Shown one piece after another: positions 23,093-32,339 of a stretch of 64,000 bases of DNA. The stretch lies in IMG/VR virus record IMGVR_UViG_3300046804_002325, positions 62,001-126,000 of that record; one strand, given 5' to 3'. Under the pieces are notes generated by a model, which had not been told where the DNA came from, did no database searches, and saw only the letters and a program-made list of their open reading frames with translations. The position numbers and the translations under genes are program-made. Numbering within the stretch: the stretch's first letter is position 1; each line of letters begins with the position of its first letter. Origin of the DNA: a virus.

Positions 23093-23955
23093 CAAAATTC
23101 TCCAATCACATCCATAAGATTTTTCAGTTTATTAGCAATGAAATAGTCCAAAATCTTACCTTTAGGTGCAGGTTTGGTTTCATCATAAGTATTTATGATT
23201 TTACTTTGAATATCACTTGGAATGTTTCGTAGGTCAATCAAGGTACTATTACGAGAATAACCAATCTTGGCTTCCTCATCATATTGTGTAATATCTTCAT
23301 TCAGGTATTTTTCTAATCTACCTTCTGTCATGCGTTTCTGTCTAATGTCACGCACGAATGTATCTCCAGGTGACATGATGTTTGGAATACCATCACCTGC
23401 ATCGCCACCAATGATTTTAATTTTCAATTCATGTAGTGGATTGTCCGACACAACAAATTTCTTTTGTGTTGGATTGTATTGTTTGACTGTAAATGGTGTT
23501 CTACCATTGTACATCTGTAATTGCAAGAAGTCACCATCACTGGAGATGATTAGAATATCCTCATGCATAATGTGACGAGGCACAAGTGTACCAATAATGT
23601 CATCCGCTTCGGCACCTTCAACATCAATCACTTTGTATGGGAAATTGTCTTTGAGTTCTTGTTTGAACTTAGACAACATATCAAAGATTAGATGCCAATC
23701 TAAATCTGATTTAGCACGTGTCTTTTTACGACCTGCCTTGTAATGTGGAAAGAAATCCTTGCGCCAATATTTACGATTGTCAGCACAGAGTACAACTTCA
23801 CCATATTCTTTACGGAAGTTCTTTAGGTGTGTTCGGATAATATTCAAAACCATGTGGCGAATTAGGTCTTCCTCTAATTTCACTTTTGGTTTTGCGTTGG
23901 CAATTTGAGCCATGAGGCCTGCCAATAAGACTTGGTTTAAATCAACAAGAATCAT
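23092..23955 (-). CDS. rnh: RNase H / 5'-3' flap exonuclease
   Basis: 287 residues of the FEN-1/T4 RNase H family. Metal-binding acidic motifs are visible: MILVDLNQ at the N-terminus, the conserved ADNRKYWRKDFFPHYKAGR block (about 58-76), EGAEADDIIG (about 113-122), SSDGDFLQL (about 138) and GGDAGDGIPN (about 184-193). T4 RNase H removes RNA primers and flaps from Okazaki fragments. It sits with primase and RNR genes in the DNA-metabolism block. Confidence 0.92.
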   Translation of the reverse strand: MILVDLNQVLLAGLMAQIANAKPKVKLEEDLIRHMVLNIIRTHLKNFRKEYGEVVLCADNRKYWRKDFFPHYKAGRKKTRAKSDLDWHLIFDMLSKFKQELKDNFPYKVIDVEGAEADDIIGTLVPRHIMHEDILIISSDGDFLQLQMYNGRTPFTVKQYNPTQKKFVVSDNPLHELKIKIIGGDAGDGIPNIMSPGDTFVRDIRQKRMTEGRLEKYLNEDITQYDEEAKIGYSRNSTLIDLRNIPSDIQSKIINTYDETKPAPKGKILDYFIANKLKNLMDVIGEF

Positions 23956-23979
23956 AATAACTTTCAGTAGTTTTACATA

Positions 23980-24324
23980 TTATACTGCAAAACTGTTCCA
24001 TTTGGCAAATACATCATCCACCAGTCGGTGTGATGTGGTGGTTTTCCTGGTAACCATACCATACCAATCATCTTTAATCATTCTGCTGATATATTCACGG
24101 GGTTCAGACAAAACGCCTTGGAATTTATCCAGGTCTGTCATTTCATCTTCTTCGTTCAATCTGAAAAGGATAATTTCATAGGAATCTCCGGCCAAACCGA
24201 CATCCAACTTTTCTCCCATTTCTTTGTACTTTGCCACTTCTAATTTTACCTGATTGTCATCTTCAGGATGTGGTACAAAAAAGATGGTATCATAATCTTC
24301 AATCTCACGCAAAACGTCTAACAT
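23980..24324 (-). CDS. Uncharacterised 114-aa protein
   Basis: Acidic alpha/beta protein (MLDVLREIEDYDTIFFVPHP, then KFQGVLSEPREYISRMI). No family recognised. Overlaps the GIY-YIG-like gene by 7 bases. Confidence 0.55.
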   Translation of the reverse strand: MLDVLREIEDYDTIFFVPHPEDDNQVKLEVAKYKEMGEKLDVGLAGDSYEIILFRLNEEDEMTDLDKFQGVLSEPREYISRMIKDDWYGMVTRKTTTSHRLVDDVFAKWNSFAV

Positions 24325-24731
24325 TGTAATCCTTTAATGTGTGATTTTCTCACTCTTACCATAATCCAGGTATTGTAATACTCATCACTCTCTAACGCAC
24401 CATTAACGAACTGCTCTTTTGCTTCAAGATAACCACACTCACCTTTGGATTTGCACAAGTGTATAATCTCTCGCTTGAACTGTTCACGACCGTGCATTAT
24501 AACATCTTTTTTCAGTTCCTCGTTGGATCCGTAGTAAGTTTGCCAATCCGAGGAAACCTTGTGTTTCTTTTTCTTGCCTTTTACTACTTTTGTCTTAGAG
24601 CTGTAGAAAAATTTCTTACCAATGTATTTTTTGTTATTGGTCAGATTGGTGATTAGGTAAACAAAACCATAATTCTCACCAATCTGTTCTTCTGTGAAGT
24701 CTTTATTATCGTGTATCCAGTTTATTCCCAT
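24318..24731 (-). CDS. GIY-YIG-like nuclease
   Basis: 137 residues. GFVYLITNLTNNKKYIGKK (about residues 22-40) is a GIY-YIG-type motif (GFVY ... YIG), followed by a basic segment and Glu-containing C-terminal YLEAKEQF. Such single-domain GIY-YIG proteins occur in T4-like phages, some as free-standing homing endonucleases (Seg type), others conserved in place. Its stable position in an operon with overlaps on both sides favours a resident nuclease. Confidence 0.68.
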   Translation of the reverse strand: MGINWIHDNKDFTEEQIGENYGFVYLITNLTNNKKYIGKKFFYSSKTKVVKGKKKKHKVSSDWQTYYGSNEELKKDVIMHGREQFKREIIHLCKSKGECGYLEAKEQFVNGALESDEYYNTWIMVRVRKSHIKGLQC

Positions 24732-24907
24732 TTTAAATCATCGTCATCCAAATCATCGTCCTCTATATAGTCTTCGGTGATTTCTTCAATCTTTTCACCG
24801 CAGAAAGGACAATGTTCTGGTAATTCAGATGATACAAGTTGCTCAACATAAGCAACTTCATAACTTGATTCACAATTTAGGCATTCGCCTGTAATTAACT
24901 TTGACAT
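24722..24907 (-). CDS. Small zinc-ribbon protein
   Basis: 61 residues with two CxxC pairs, CLNC (about 9-12) and CPFC (about 33-36), then a very acidic tail ending LKWE. A one-zinc ribbon likely used for protein or nucleic acid contact; function unknown. Confidence 0.7.
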   Translation of the reverse strand: MSKLITGECLNCESSYEVAYVEQLVSSELPEHCPFCGEKIEEITEDYIEDDDLDDDDLKWE

Positions 24908-24916
24908 AAGGTCTCC

Positions 24917-25903
24917 TTAATGAGCCCAAACATCACCCCATGTTCCTTGTTGAGCACCTTTTGCATAATCTGTTGCACGATTCTCAAAGAAGTTGGTATG
25001 AGTTGGAGCATTAATCATTTCCTCAACCCATGGAAGAGGATTTCTTTTTACTTTAAAGATACCCTTCATACCAAGACCAATCAATCGGCGGTCAGCGATG
25101 TAACGAATGTATTTCTTAACATCTTCACTTGTTAAGTCTTCCATTTGATTTACACCAAAAGCCAAATCAATAAACTTATCTTCAAGTTCAACCATCTTCT
25201 CTGCAATAGTGTAGATGCTGCTCTTCAATTCATCGTTCCAGATTTCGGGGTTCTCGTTTATATATGTTTTAAACAATTTCATCATATTCTCAGCGTGCAT
25301 CGTTTCGTCAACGATGGACCAAGTAACGATTTGACCCATACCCTTCATCTTGCCATGCCGTGGGAAATTCAACAACATAATGAATGAGGAGAACAACTGC
25401 ATACCTTCAGTAAATGCGGAGAATACAGCAATGTGACGAGCTGTGTTTTCTTTTGTACCATTCTTAGATGATAAGTCTAACACATAATCGTGTTTGTCTT
25501 TCATTTCTTGGTATTCCAAGAATTCACTATATGTTGTTTCTGGTAAACCAAGAGTTTCAATCAAGTGACTGTATGCAGCAATGTGTAAGGCTTCACGAGC
25601 AGCAAAACCCATCAACATCATCCTAATTTCAGGCTGAGGAAAATAAGGAAGATAATTCCGTACATAACCACCAGCCACGTCAATATCACCCTGTGTGAAG
25701 AACCTGAATATATGCGTAAGAAAAAGTTTCTCATCTTTAGTTAACTTTCTTTTCCAATCTTTTTCATCTTCCAACATTGGAACTTCTGTGTGGAGCCAAT
25801 GTGATTGTTCATGCTTTAACCACGCATCGTATGCCCATGCATAGTTGAAAGGTTTGAAATTACTTCTTTCGTCTGTAACTCTTGAATTTACTTTTTTAAT
25901 CAT
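24917..25903 (-). CDS. nrdB: Ribonucleotide reductase beta subunit (class I)
   Basis: 328 residues. Diiron ligand region FLTHIFRFFTQGDIDVAGG, AAREALHIAAYSHL (about residues 101-114, Glu, His, Tyr) and VDETMHAENM (Glu and His, about 198-207) match class Ia/Ib beta subunits; the tyrosine just after EALH is the likely radical site. Works with NrdA (26904-28694) to make deoxynucleotides. Thioredoxin-like gene follows upstream within the same operon, as expected for an electron donor. Confidence 0.92.
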   Translation of the reverse strand: MIKKVNSRVTDERSNFKPFNYAWAYDAWLKHEQSHWLHTEVPMLEDEKDWKRKLTKDEKLFLTHIFRFFTQGDIDVAGGYVRNYLPYFPQPEIRMMLMGFAAREALHIAAYSHLIETLGLPETTYSEFLEYQEMKDKHDYVLDLSSKNGTKENTARHIAVFSAFTEGMQLFSSFIMLLNFPRHGKMKGMGQIVTWSIVDETMHAENMMKLFKTYINENPEIWNDELKSSIYTIAEKMVELEDKFIDLAFGVNQMEDLTSEDVKKYIRYIADRRLIGLGMKGIFKVKRNPLPWVEEMINAPTHTNFFENRATDYAKGAQQGTWGDVWAH

Positions 25904-26147
25904 TCAGCCAGTCCTCTAGTTGTTTTAGTGATTGCATACCGACCAATCTTTTCATTTCTGTGTTACCATTCAACATAACAAGTGTTGGTACACCACGAAC
26001 ACCATAATCCATTGCAACCTCTGTGTGTACATCAATATCTACAACTTCGATTGGTATATTTGTGTTTATACTTTCTAAATTTTTTGCCAACATCTTGCAT
26101 GGACCACACCAAGATGCTGTAAATCTCAATACTCTTTTGTCGTTCAT
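25896..26147 (-). CDS. Thioredoxin-like protein
   Basis: 83 residues with the thioredoxin active site WCGPC (residues 13-17) and the cis-proline VPTLV (about 53-57). Shorter than cellular thioredoxin, as in other phages. Placed between nrdB and nrdA, it is the probable reductant of the phage reductase. Confidence 0.85.
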   Translation of the reverse strand: MNDKRVLRFTASWCGPCKMLAKNLESINTNIPIEVVDIDVHTEVAMDYGVRGVPTLVMLNGNTEMKRLVGMQSLKQLEDWLND

Positions 26148-26266
26148 TTTTCTTCCTTTTTCTTTTCAATTGGTGGTGGTGCATATGGTTCAATCACATA
26201 ATGATTTGCACTCCACCATCCTAATGCTGATAAAAAACCAATTATAATATATTCTGCTACTAACAT
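26144..26266 (-). CDS. 40-aa membrane protein
   Basis: ATG at 26266, TGA at 26144-26146, overlapping both neighbours. N-terminal transmembrane helix (EYIIIGFLSALGWWS) followed by a Pro-rich and Lys/Glu tail. Small membrane proteins at this locus are known to me from other T4-like phages. Function unknown. Confidence 0.6.
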   Translation of the reverse strand: MLVAEYIIIGFLSALGWWSANHYVIEPYAPPPIEKKKEEK

Positions 26267-26904
26267 CAAGCCTCCATTAATCTATTAACAAAATCCAATA
26301 ACAACTGATGTTGTTCTCCATTATGATACTTATTCTTCATCCAACTATATTCTTCATACCAATGTGGTTGACTTTCTGGATGACATCCAATTAAGCCAAC
26401 ACGACCTTGTATTATTGCCATTGCATCACCATTCATATATTTGGCAATAGTATCATAATAACCAGGACCAAATGCACAACCGTCATAGAAGAACATATGT
26501 TTTTCTTCACCCAACCATTCTACCTTTAGATTCTTAGCATGTGGTCTTCTTGTATCGGTATTTGGCCTAGTAATGTATTGCTCTACGTCAACATTATGTA
26601 AAATATTAAAATAATCACGGCCAGCCCAATAAGCACCCATGCAAATTCCCAAATAACGGCCGCCATTACGAATAAAATCATAAATGCGGTTCCGATTATT
26701 TTTAAGCAAAGAGTCAAAGCTGTCGCTGTCACCCAGACCACCAGGGAAAGCAACAATATCGACATTATCAAAGAAATCATCTTCTAGTTCGTGTTTAGTG
26801 AAAATCTTAAAGTTGTAATGTTCACCAAGTGCTTTGATAATGCCGTTACCTGATTGCACCGAGCATTTCGGCTGGTGCAGGAACAATGCTATAGTTGGTT
26901 TCAT
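26266..26904 (-). CDS. Class I glutamine amidotransferase-like protein
   Basis: 212 residues. The nucleophile elbow GGRYLGICMGAYWAG (about 81-95, Cys) and GCHPESQPHWYEE (about 173, His and Glu) give a catalytic triad as in BPL_N/class I amidotransferases. It overlaps nrdA by one base. Substrate unknown; could release or move ammonia, or act as a hydrolase. Its place among RNR genes suggests nucleotide-related work, which is inference. Confidence 0.72.
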   Translation of the reverse strand: MKPTIALFLHQPKCSVQSGNGIIKALGEHYNFKIFTKHELEDDFFDNVDIVAFPGGLGDSDSFDSLLKNNRNRIYDFIRNGGRYLGICMGAYWAGRDYFNILHNVDVEQYITRPNTDTRRPHAKNLKVEWLGEEKHMFFYDGCAFGPGYYDTIAKYMNGDAMAIIQGRVGLIGCHPESQPHWYEEYSWMKNKYHNGEQHQLLLDFVNRLMEA

Positions 26905-28694
26905 TAACCCTCACAAGCAATACAATCATTACCTTGTGCAATTTGTGTCATATCAAGTTCTTTAATAACCTCACGTTCAATACGCTTAGATACTTTATCT
27001 GCCTTAGCAAGTTTCTCACTACGGCAATAATATAATGTTTTCAATCCTTGTTTCCATGCCAAGAAATGTACGGCATGAATATACTTCAAATGACTATCTG
27101 GACGGAAGAACACATTTAGTGATTGTGCTTGGTCGATGTATTGTTGACGGTCAGCTGCGTGTTCAATCACCCATCGTTGGTCAATTTCCATGGATGTTTT
27201 GAATACATCCTTAGTATCATCGTCCATCCATGTCAAGTGTTGAACTGAACCATCATTAGCAATGATAGAAGACCAAACTTCATCAGCCCAACCTTCAGAG
27301 TGTTTCTCAGATTCTTTTTGAATAATTTTATCCAAGTATCTGTTCTTGTTTAGAAATGCTCCAGATAGAGTATCCTGACGGTAAGCATTAGCACGCCAAG
27401 GCTCGACACTAGGGCTAGTATTTCCCAAAATGATAGACGAAGAAGCATTTGGAGCAATAGCCATAAGATGACTGAAACGGAAGCCAGTGCCCACAGCATC
27501 GGGTGCTTCACCACGTTCCAAACCGAGTTGAACATTCGCATCGTCTAATCCTTTTCTGATTGTTTTGAAGATGTTGTTGTTGACTGATTTTGCAATGGCT
27601 GATTCAAAGGCCACATTCTTTCGCTGCAAATAAGCATGGAAACCCAAAGCGCCAATGCCAATAGAACGTTCACGGCTAGCAGAATACTTGGCACGAGCGA
27701 TACTGTCAGGAGCATTATCAATAAAATACTGTAAGACGTTATCAAGCATTTCTGCCACGTCCCGTAGAAAAAGTGCATCATTCTTCCACTCATCATAGGT
27801 CTCCAAGTTTAATGACGATAAACAACAAACAGCTGTTCTCTTTTCGTTTGTTGGTAAAATAATTTCTGAACATAGATTGGATTGATGTACTTTCAATCCT
27901 TTATCTTTCAACCATTGTGGTAACATACGATTACTTGTATCAATAAAGTGTAAGTATGGTTCACCCGTATGCATACGCAAATCAATTAGTTTTTCCCACA
28001 ACATCTTTGCTGATACAGTTTCACGCACTTCACCACTATTTGGATCAATTAGTTGCCAATCATCATTGGCTTGTGGATCCAACATACAGCGTTCAATGAT
28101 TTCCATGAACGCATCAGGAATGTTTACACCATGGTGGAGATTCAAACAACGAACATTTGGATCACCAGTTGGTTTTCTCATCTCAAGGAAGGGAATAATA
28201 TCAGGATGGCTGATATCAAGATAAGCAGCGTAGCTTCCACGGCGAGTACGGCCTTGACGGTATGCGAGACTAGATGCATCGTAAATTTTGAGGTGCGGCA
28301 TAACACCAGTGCTCTTATCATCCGAGGAACGAATACCGAAGCCAATCCCAACCCCGCCGCCAAGCATACTAAGCCAATTAGTTTCACTAAGATTATCAAC
28401 TAAACCCTCCGCTGTATCTTCAATAAAATTTAAGAAGCATGAAATAGGCATGCCACGTTTACTACGACCATAAGAAAGAATTGGTGTAGAATAACTGAGC
28501 CAATGTTTAGAAGAATAATCATATAAACGCTGAGCATGAGCAGCATCTGTACCGAATGCTGATGATACATACGCAAATCTTTGTTGTGGTGATGTTTCAT
28601 CCTCACGCATATACGATTCTTTTAATCGTTTGATGCCCAACTCATCAAATAGTTTGTCTCTCTCCAAATCTATTTTAATTCCCATATATTCCAT
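26904..28694 (-). CDS. nrdA: Ribonucleotide reductase alpha subunit (class I)
   Basis: 596 residues, shorter than E. coli NrdA (761): the N-terminal ATP-cone regulatory domain is missing. Catalytic features: PISCFLNF (first redox Cys, about 84), the NLCSEI radical Cys (about 272), CCLSSLNL (second redox Cys, about 286) and the C-terminal CIACEG thiol pair. AAGGA precedes the ATG. Lack of the cone predicts weak overall dATP feedback, which suits a phage driving dNTP synthesis. Confidence 0.92.
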   Translation of the reverse strand: MEYMGIKIDLERDKLFDELGIKRLKESYMREDETSPQQRFAYVSSAFGTDAAHAQRLYDYSSKHWLSYSTPILSYGRSKRGMPISCFLNFIEDTAEGLVDNLSETNWLSMLGGGVGIGFGIRSSDDKSTGVMPHLKIYDASSLAYRQGRTRRGSYAAYLDISHPDIIPFLEMRKPTGDPNVRCLNLHHGVNIPDAFMEIIERCMLDPQANDDWQLIDPNSGEVRETVSAKMLWEKLIDLRMHTGEPYLHFIDTSNRMLPQWLKDKGLKVHQSNLCSEIILPTNEKRTAVCCLSSLNLETYDEWKNDALFLRDVAEMLDNVLQYFIDNAPDSIARAKYSASRERSIGIGALGFHAYLQRKNVAFESAIAKSVNNNIFKTIRKGLDDANVQLGLERGEAPDAVGTGFRFSHLMAIAPNASSSIILGNTSPSVEPWRANAYRQDTLSGAFLNKNRYLDKIIQKESEKHSEGWADEVWSSIIANDGSVQHLTWMDDDTKDVFKTSMEIDQRWVIEHAADRQQYIDQAQSLNVFFRPDSHLKYIHAVHFLAWKQGLKTLYYCRSEKLAKADKVSKRIEREVIKELDMTQIAQGNDCIACEG

Positions 28695-28705
28695 ATTTTT
28701 CCTTA

Positions 28706-29065
28706 TTATTTTTTCAGAATACTCTTAATGTCTGGTGGCGTCCACCCTTCTGGTTTGAGTACTTTACCATCTTCTCTTTTTTCTACTTTGCCACTTGCAC
28801 TAATTTTAGCCAAGTTACTACGAGCAACTTCGTCCCAAACTGCTTGTTGTGGAATTTTTAATGTGTGTTCTAGTCCTTCAATCACCCATTTCAAATCAGC
28901 ACATGCATCAGCAATTTCAACCATATCACGATTACCAAAAGCAACCATCAACTCTTTATATTCTTCAATAATTAAACCCATATAAAGATTTGCTTGAGCA
29001 CCAAAATCAGAAGCGTTTTGGTCACACGCATACATGAATTTCGCTACATCGTCCCTACTATTCAT
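28706..29065 (-). CDS. MazG-like pyrophosphohydrolase (second copy)
   Basis: 119 residues. IIEEYKELMVA (about 32-42) and EIADACADLKWVIEG (about 50-64) supply the metal-binding acidic residues of the all-alpha NTP-PPase fold; the C-terminal segment ends in KVLKPEGWTPPDI, typical of the phage subgroup. Overlaps thyX by 8 bases. Possible dUTPase-like or pool-cleaning role alongside ThyX and RNR. Confidence 0.8.
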   Translation of the reverse strand: MNSRDDVAKFMYACDQNASDFGAQANLYMGLIIEEYKELMVAFGNRDMVEIADACADLKWVIEGLEHTLKIPQQAVWDEVARSNLAKISASGKVEKREDGKVLKPEGWTPPDIKSILKK

Positions 29066-29705
29066 TTACAAACTCCTTAATCATAGGAAATATTGGTTCA
29101 ATTACATTAGCACAAGCTATTGCAATTTCTTGGTGTTCTTTTTGTGTTCCGTTAGCTGAACGGAGTTGTATATAGTGAACCCAAGAACGAAGCGTTCCAT
29201 TCATGTACATGCGTGATTTAGTCATGCCTTCAGGCAACACCGAGCGTGCTTGTTCTTTGGCAATTCCTTTGTCCAATGCAAATTGATATGCATCCTGTGC
29301 GGTGCGTTGTACAATCAGTTGATAGTTTTCCCACCATGCTTCCAGAGCCTGATTTTCATTCTTAATAGAATTTTGACGGTTCTTATTATCTTGTAATCTA
29401 GCTTCACGGGTTTCAAAACCGAGTTGTGATGCATCTGCATATCGTTGGCTGAATTCTTGGAAAGAGAACGAACGGTGTCTTAGGATTTGTCTTGCGATAT
29501 CACGGGTCGTATCAATTTCCAAACACACGGAAACCATCTCCAATGGACTCCAGTGTTGATTCTTAATCAGATATCTAACCAACTTTTCCGCTGTATCGGT
29601 GTTATCCTGGTTACTTGGATTTGACACCCTTGCACAGTACGCTATTTGTTCCAAGAGGTTGCGACCTTCAGGGTCTTGCGAATAATTAATTAATTTCACT
29701 TTCAT
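29058..29705 (-). CDS. thyX: Flavin-dependent thymidylate synthase
   Basis: 215 residues from ATG 29705. The ThyX signature RHRSFSFQEFSQRY is present (about residues 75-88), with HWSPLEM (about 47) and the C-terminal RSWVHYIQLRSANGTQKEHQEIA block. ThyX makes dTMP from dUMP using FAD, NADPH and methylene-THF. It replaces the T4 td (ThyA) enzyme. Start chosen over an upstream in-frame codon because it follows the primase stop (TAATATG). Confidence 0.93.
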   Translation of the reverse strand: MKVKLINYSQDPEGRNLLEQIAYCARVSNPSNQDNTDTAEKLVRYLIKNQHWSPLEMVSVCLEIDTTRDIARQILRHRSFSFQEFSQRYADASQLGFETREARLQDNKNRQNSIKNENQALEAWWENYQLIVQRTAQDAYQFALDKGIAKEQARSVLPEGMTKSRMYMNGTLRSWVHYIQLRSANGTQKEHQEIAIACANVIEPIFPMIKEFVNE

Positions 29706-29706
29706 A

Positions 29707-30726
29707 TTATACTTTCTTCCAGTTAACAAATTCCATCTTGGCTCTCAGATTTACGAATGTATTTTTACTTATAAAATCTTGGATTTCGTCTGGTGAGAAA
29801 CCATTCAAAATCATTTCATTGATATCTTTTTCTTCAATCATTTCAGGCCAAATAACCACATTATAATGTTCCTCGATGGCTTTTTCAAGCTGTTTACAAA
29901 TATCTTTATTGCGAGGTTCATTGTCATATACCAATACCAACTTAGACTTATCAATCAATCTTGATGCTGCTTGTAGGTTGGAGTCCGCAGTTGCAACGGC
30001 ATTCTCCAAGAACATAGAATCAATAGGTCCTTCGGTGACATACACTTTTTTATCTTCGTCATCCAAAACAACTCTGTCCATTCCAAAGAGTTTGTAATTG
30101 TCTTTGTCAATCTTTACTGTAATGTAACGGAGTTTAGATTCACCCAGCGCACGACCTTGGAATGCTACGAGATTTTTATCTTCATCATAGAATGGTATCA
30201 CCAATCGTGGATCATCTTCTTTGAGGCCATCTTTTTCAATCTTCATGTCTTCCACAAATTTCTTAAAGTCTTCCGCATAGAAAAGACTTGCGTGGAAAGT
30301 TTCGGGAATTTGGCGTTTTAACACATACTGTTTTGCGTAGTGTTCCTCATCTAAACTTGCAATAGATGGTAAACCAATCTTCTCTTTGAACACAGGTTTC
30401 TCTTTGAATTCCTCAAAGTTTGGTTTTTCTCGATTGGATGTTGCATTGTCGGCATTCTTATACCTTTCCAATGCATACTCTTTACATAGAGTTTCATCCA
30501 CTCTTTCCAGAAAATTATAAAAGTTTGTGGATGCGCCACAATTATGGCACATATAAAAGTAATTGTTCTTTTTGGCAAAAACATAACCACGAGCTTTGGT
30601 TTTATTTTTGCTAGAGTCGCCACAAAGAGGACACCTGAAATTATACAGGTCGGTCTTCTTCTGTGTGAATTTTTGAAGTTTAGGGGATACCCTCAGTAAG
30701 AAGGTACGGTCAATAAAAACAGACAT
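29707..30726 (-). CDS. 61: DNA primase, T4 gp61 type
   Basis: 339 residues. N-terminal zinc ribbon CPLCGDSSKNKTKAR...CHNCG (about residues 32-63), then a TOPRIM domain with TEGPIDSMF (about 231-239) and VLVYDNEPRNKD (about 265-276). Layout and size match T4 gp61. It makes RNA primers and works with the gp41-type helicase (49866-51257). Confidence 0.9.
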   Translation of the reverse strand: MSVFIDRTFLLRVSPKLQKFTQKKTDLYNFRCPLCGDSSKNKTKARGYVFAKKNNYFYMCHNCGASTNFYNFLERVDETLCKEYALERYKNADNATSNREKPNFEEFKEKPVFKEKIGLPSIASLDEEHYAKQYVLKRQIPETFHASLFYAEDFKKFVEDMKIEKDGLKEDDPRLVIPFYDEDKNLVAFQGRALGESKLRYITVKIDKDNYKLFGMDRVVLDDEDKKVYVTEGPIDSMFLENAVATADSNLQAASRLIDKSKLVLVYDNEPRNKDICKQLEKAIEEHYNVVIWPEMIEEKDINEMILNGFSPDEIQDFISKNTFVNLRAKMEFVNWKKV

Positions 30727-30741
30727 AACAAAAATAACAAA

Positions 30742-31176
30742 TTAGTTTAACAATTTCGTTATTATATCAAATTTTATGTGAGAAAACAACCATGCTAGGA
30801 CTAATATACCGCCGGCAGCCATCCATTTCCATTCCAAAATCTTTTTCAATTCGGAATCTTCTTTCTTATTGTGTTCAGCAATATCTCTACGCAGGTTTTC
30901 TATTTGTTCCATAATTCTGCGTTCGGTTAATTCCAGTTTATCGGTAAAGTTTCTGTCCACCGTTGTTATTCTGGAATGTAACTCTTTGATGTCACCCACA
31001 GTATCTTTTTTTCTTTCGTCCATGTCATCGTAGATTTGGTTGACCATACGGTCTTGATTATCCATTAGTTTTTCAATAACCTTGTCCATTTTATCACACA
31101 AAGAAGTAATCGTGGCGACCTGAGTTTTCAGGACACCAACATCTACTTTTAATTGTGTGTATTCTTGGTCAACCAT
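30742..31176 (-). CDS. Coiled-coil protein with C-terminal membrane anchor
   Basis: 144 residues from ATG 31176, eight bases after the upstream stop; a longer frame (to 31245) lacks a ribosome site. Residues ~1-105 are predicted coiled coil (several heptads around KMDKVIEKLMDNQD), followed by a transmembrane helix (WMAAGGILVLAWLFS) near the end. Located at the head of the lysis block, so a membrane-lysis or superinfection role is possible but not shown. Confidence 0.6.
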   Translation of the reverse strand: MVDQEYTQLKVDVGVLKTQVATITSLCDKMDKVIEKLMDNQDRMVNQIYDDMDERKKDTVGDIKELHSRITTVDRNFTDKLELTERRIMEQIENLRRDIAEHNKKEDSELKKILEWKWMAAGGILVLAWLFSHIKFDIITKLLN

Positions 31177-31184
31177 GGTTATTA

Positions 31185-31382
31185 TTATTTCTTGTCCGGT
31201 ATTTTTGTACCTTCTAGTTTTTTGTGGACTTTTATTGTTTTGCATGTTTGTTGTGGCTTACCGTCTTTGCCGACAAGAACTTTACCGTCTTTACCAGTTT
31301 TATCGACACAGACTTGTTTTTCTTCAGCTGCAAAAACGGATGTTGCAACCAACAATGCTATCAACGCAATAATCTTTTTCAT
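31185..31382 (-). CDS. Small secreted protein
   Basis: 65 residues with a classical signal peptide: MKKIIALIALLVATSVFA, cleavage expected after FAA. Mature part has two Cys and a KTGKDGKVLVGKDGKPQ repeat-like stretch. Periplasmic; function unknown. Confidence 0.65.
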   Translation of the reverse strand: MKKIIALIALLVATSVFAAEEKQVCVDKTGKDGKVLVGKDGKPQQTCKTIKVHKKLEGTKIPDKK

Positions 31383-31384
31383 TT

Positions 31385-31603
31385 TTAATCCTTCTTTGTA
31401 AATTTTTCAGAGGCGGTAAAACCTAGCCCCGCAATCACAATGTACATCATGGAATCTAATGTATGAACACTTACAGAATATTCTGTATATAGTTCAGTCA
31501 AAAAAGCGACAGCACACAATAGAAATGCAAGAAGTGTGACAACTCTCTTGCTGCTCACACTTCCGTTAGTGCCATCACCTAATAAACTATTTAACCAGTT
31601 CAT
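31385..31603 (-). CDS. Two-span membrane protein, holin candidate
   Basis: 72 residues with two hydrophobic helices (VVTLLAFLLCAVAFLTELY and MMYIVIAGLGFTASE) and a short basic C-terminus (KFTKKD), a class II holin-like layout. Its neighbours are an endolysin and spanin-like genes, so holin is a reasonable but unproven guess. Confidence 0.55.
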   Translation of the reverse strand: MNWLNSLLGDGTNGSVSSKRVVTLLAFLLCAVAFLTELYTEYSVSVHTLDSMMYIVIAGLGFTASEKFTKKD

Positions 31604-32064
31604 CGTTCAGGATGTGGTGGTTGAACAGGTGCTTCTTTGCCACCAAAACCCGCAACAACTTGTGTTGATACAGTAACTGGAGGTTGTGTAGTCATTTGGC
31701 CAAAGGTTGCAGTTGGAACTGCAGCTTGTGTTGGCGCAGGATTTGACACCACTACTGGAGTAGGAGGTCTTTCCCATCCTTTGTTTGCAGCTTGTAATGC
31801 AGCTTTCTGTGCATCTTTATCACCACCAGCCAACATGATACCTGATAATGTACCAGTTAAGAATGTTGCGATAGGTACAATCAGTTCAAAGAACTTCTGG
31901 TCGATTGGTGAAATAGCGTTCAATGGTTGTGTCACAAAGATAAGTGAGTACAATACCACGAATACGATACCAGTCAATGTCAATGATAAACAGATACCAA
32001 TAAAGAATTTCAGACGAGCCATTAATTGCTCTTCTGTGTATAAGAAGTCGTTATTATTTTCCAC
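31600..32064 (-). CDS. Membrane protein with Pro-rich tail (GTG start)
   Basis: 154 residues. Start set at GTG 32064: AAGGAG lies six bases upstream and it overlaps the previous stop only slightly, while the longer frame would overlap by ~90 bases. Two transmembrane helices (FFIGICLSLTLTGIVFVVLY and ELIVPIATFLTGTLSGIMLA) and a Pro/Thr/Val-rich C-terminal tail. Possibly a holin or lysis regulator. Confidence 0.6.
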   Translation of the reverse strand: MENNNDFLYTEEQLMARLKFFIGICLSLTLTGIVFVVLYSLIFVTQPLNAISPIDQKFFELIVPIATFLTGTLSGIMLAGGDKDAQKAALQAANKGWERPPTPVVVSNPAPTQAAVPTATFGQMTTQPPVTVSTQVVAGFGGKEAPVQPPHPER

Positions 32065-32338
32065 AGGTTGCTCCTTGTGCAGCAGGCGCTGGAGTAGTTG
32101 TTTGAGTTTGTCCATCTTTTGGTGGTCCTTGTCTTGGGTCACGTTGACCTTTGAAGATGTGTTCAGGGCATGTTCTAGTCACATCACACAAAGGCATTTT
32201 ACAAAAATCCTTGTCCCAGTTTGTTGGGTCTTGACAAGGATATCTAAATCTATCACCACTGAAAACTGCCAAACCTATTGGCAACAGCAACAACAGAAAT
32301 AACCATCTTACTAATTTTAAGTCATTATGTCCAGACAT
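32054..32338 (-). CDS. Cys-rich membrane-anchored protein
   Basis: 94 residues from ATG 32338 after GGAGG. N-terminal helix (WLFLLLLLPIGLAVF) then a Cys-rich domain: PCQDPTNWDKDFCKMPLCD and TCPEHIF. Proteins with a C-DP-NW...C..P.C pattern occur in T4-like environmental phages. Likely periplasmic with disulfides. Function unknown. Confidence 0.65.
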   Translation of the reverse strand: MSGHNDLKLVRWLFLLLLLPIGLAVFSGDRFRYPCQDPTNWDKDFCKMPLCDVTRTCPEHIFKGQRDPRQGPPKDGQTQTTTPAPAAQGATCGK

Positions 32339-32339
32339 A

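Noticed and set aside
31600-32142. Longer starts (GTG 32142, ATG 32115) of the lysis-block membrane protein
   Set aside because: They overlap the previous gene by 60-90 bases; GTG 32064 has a perfect AAGGAG site at the right distance.
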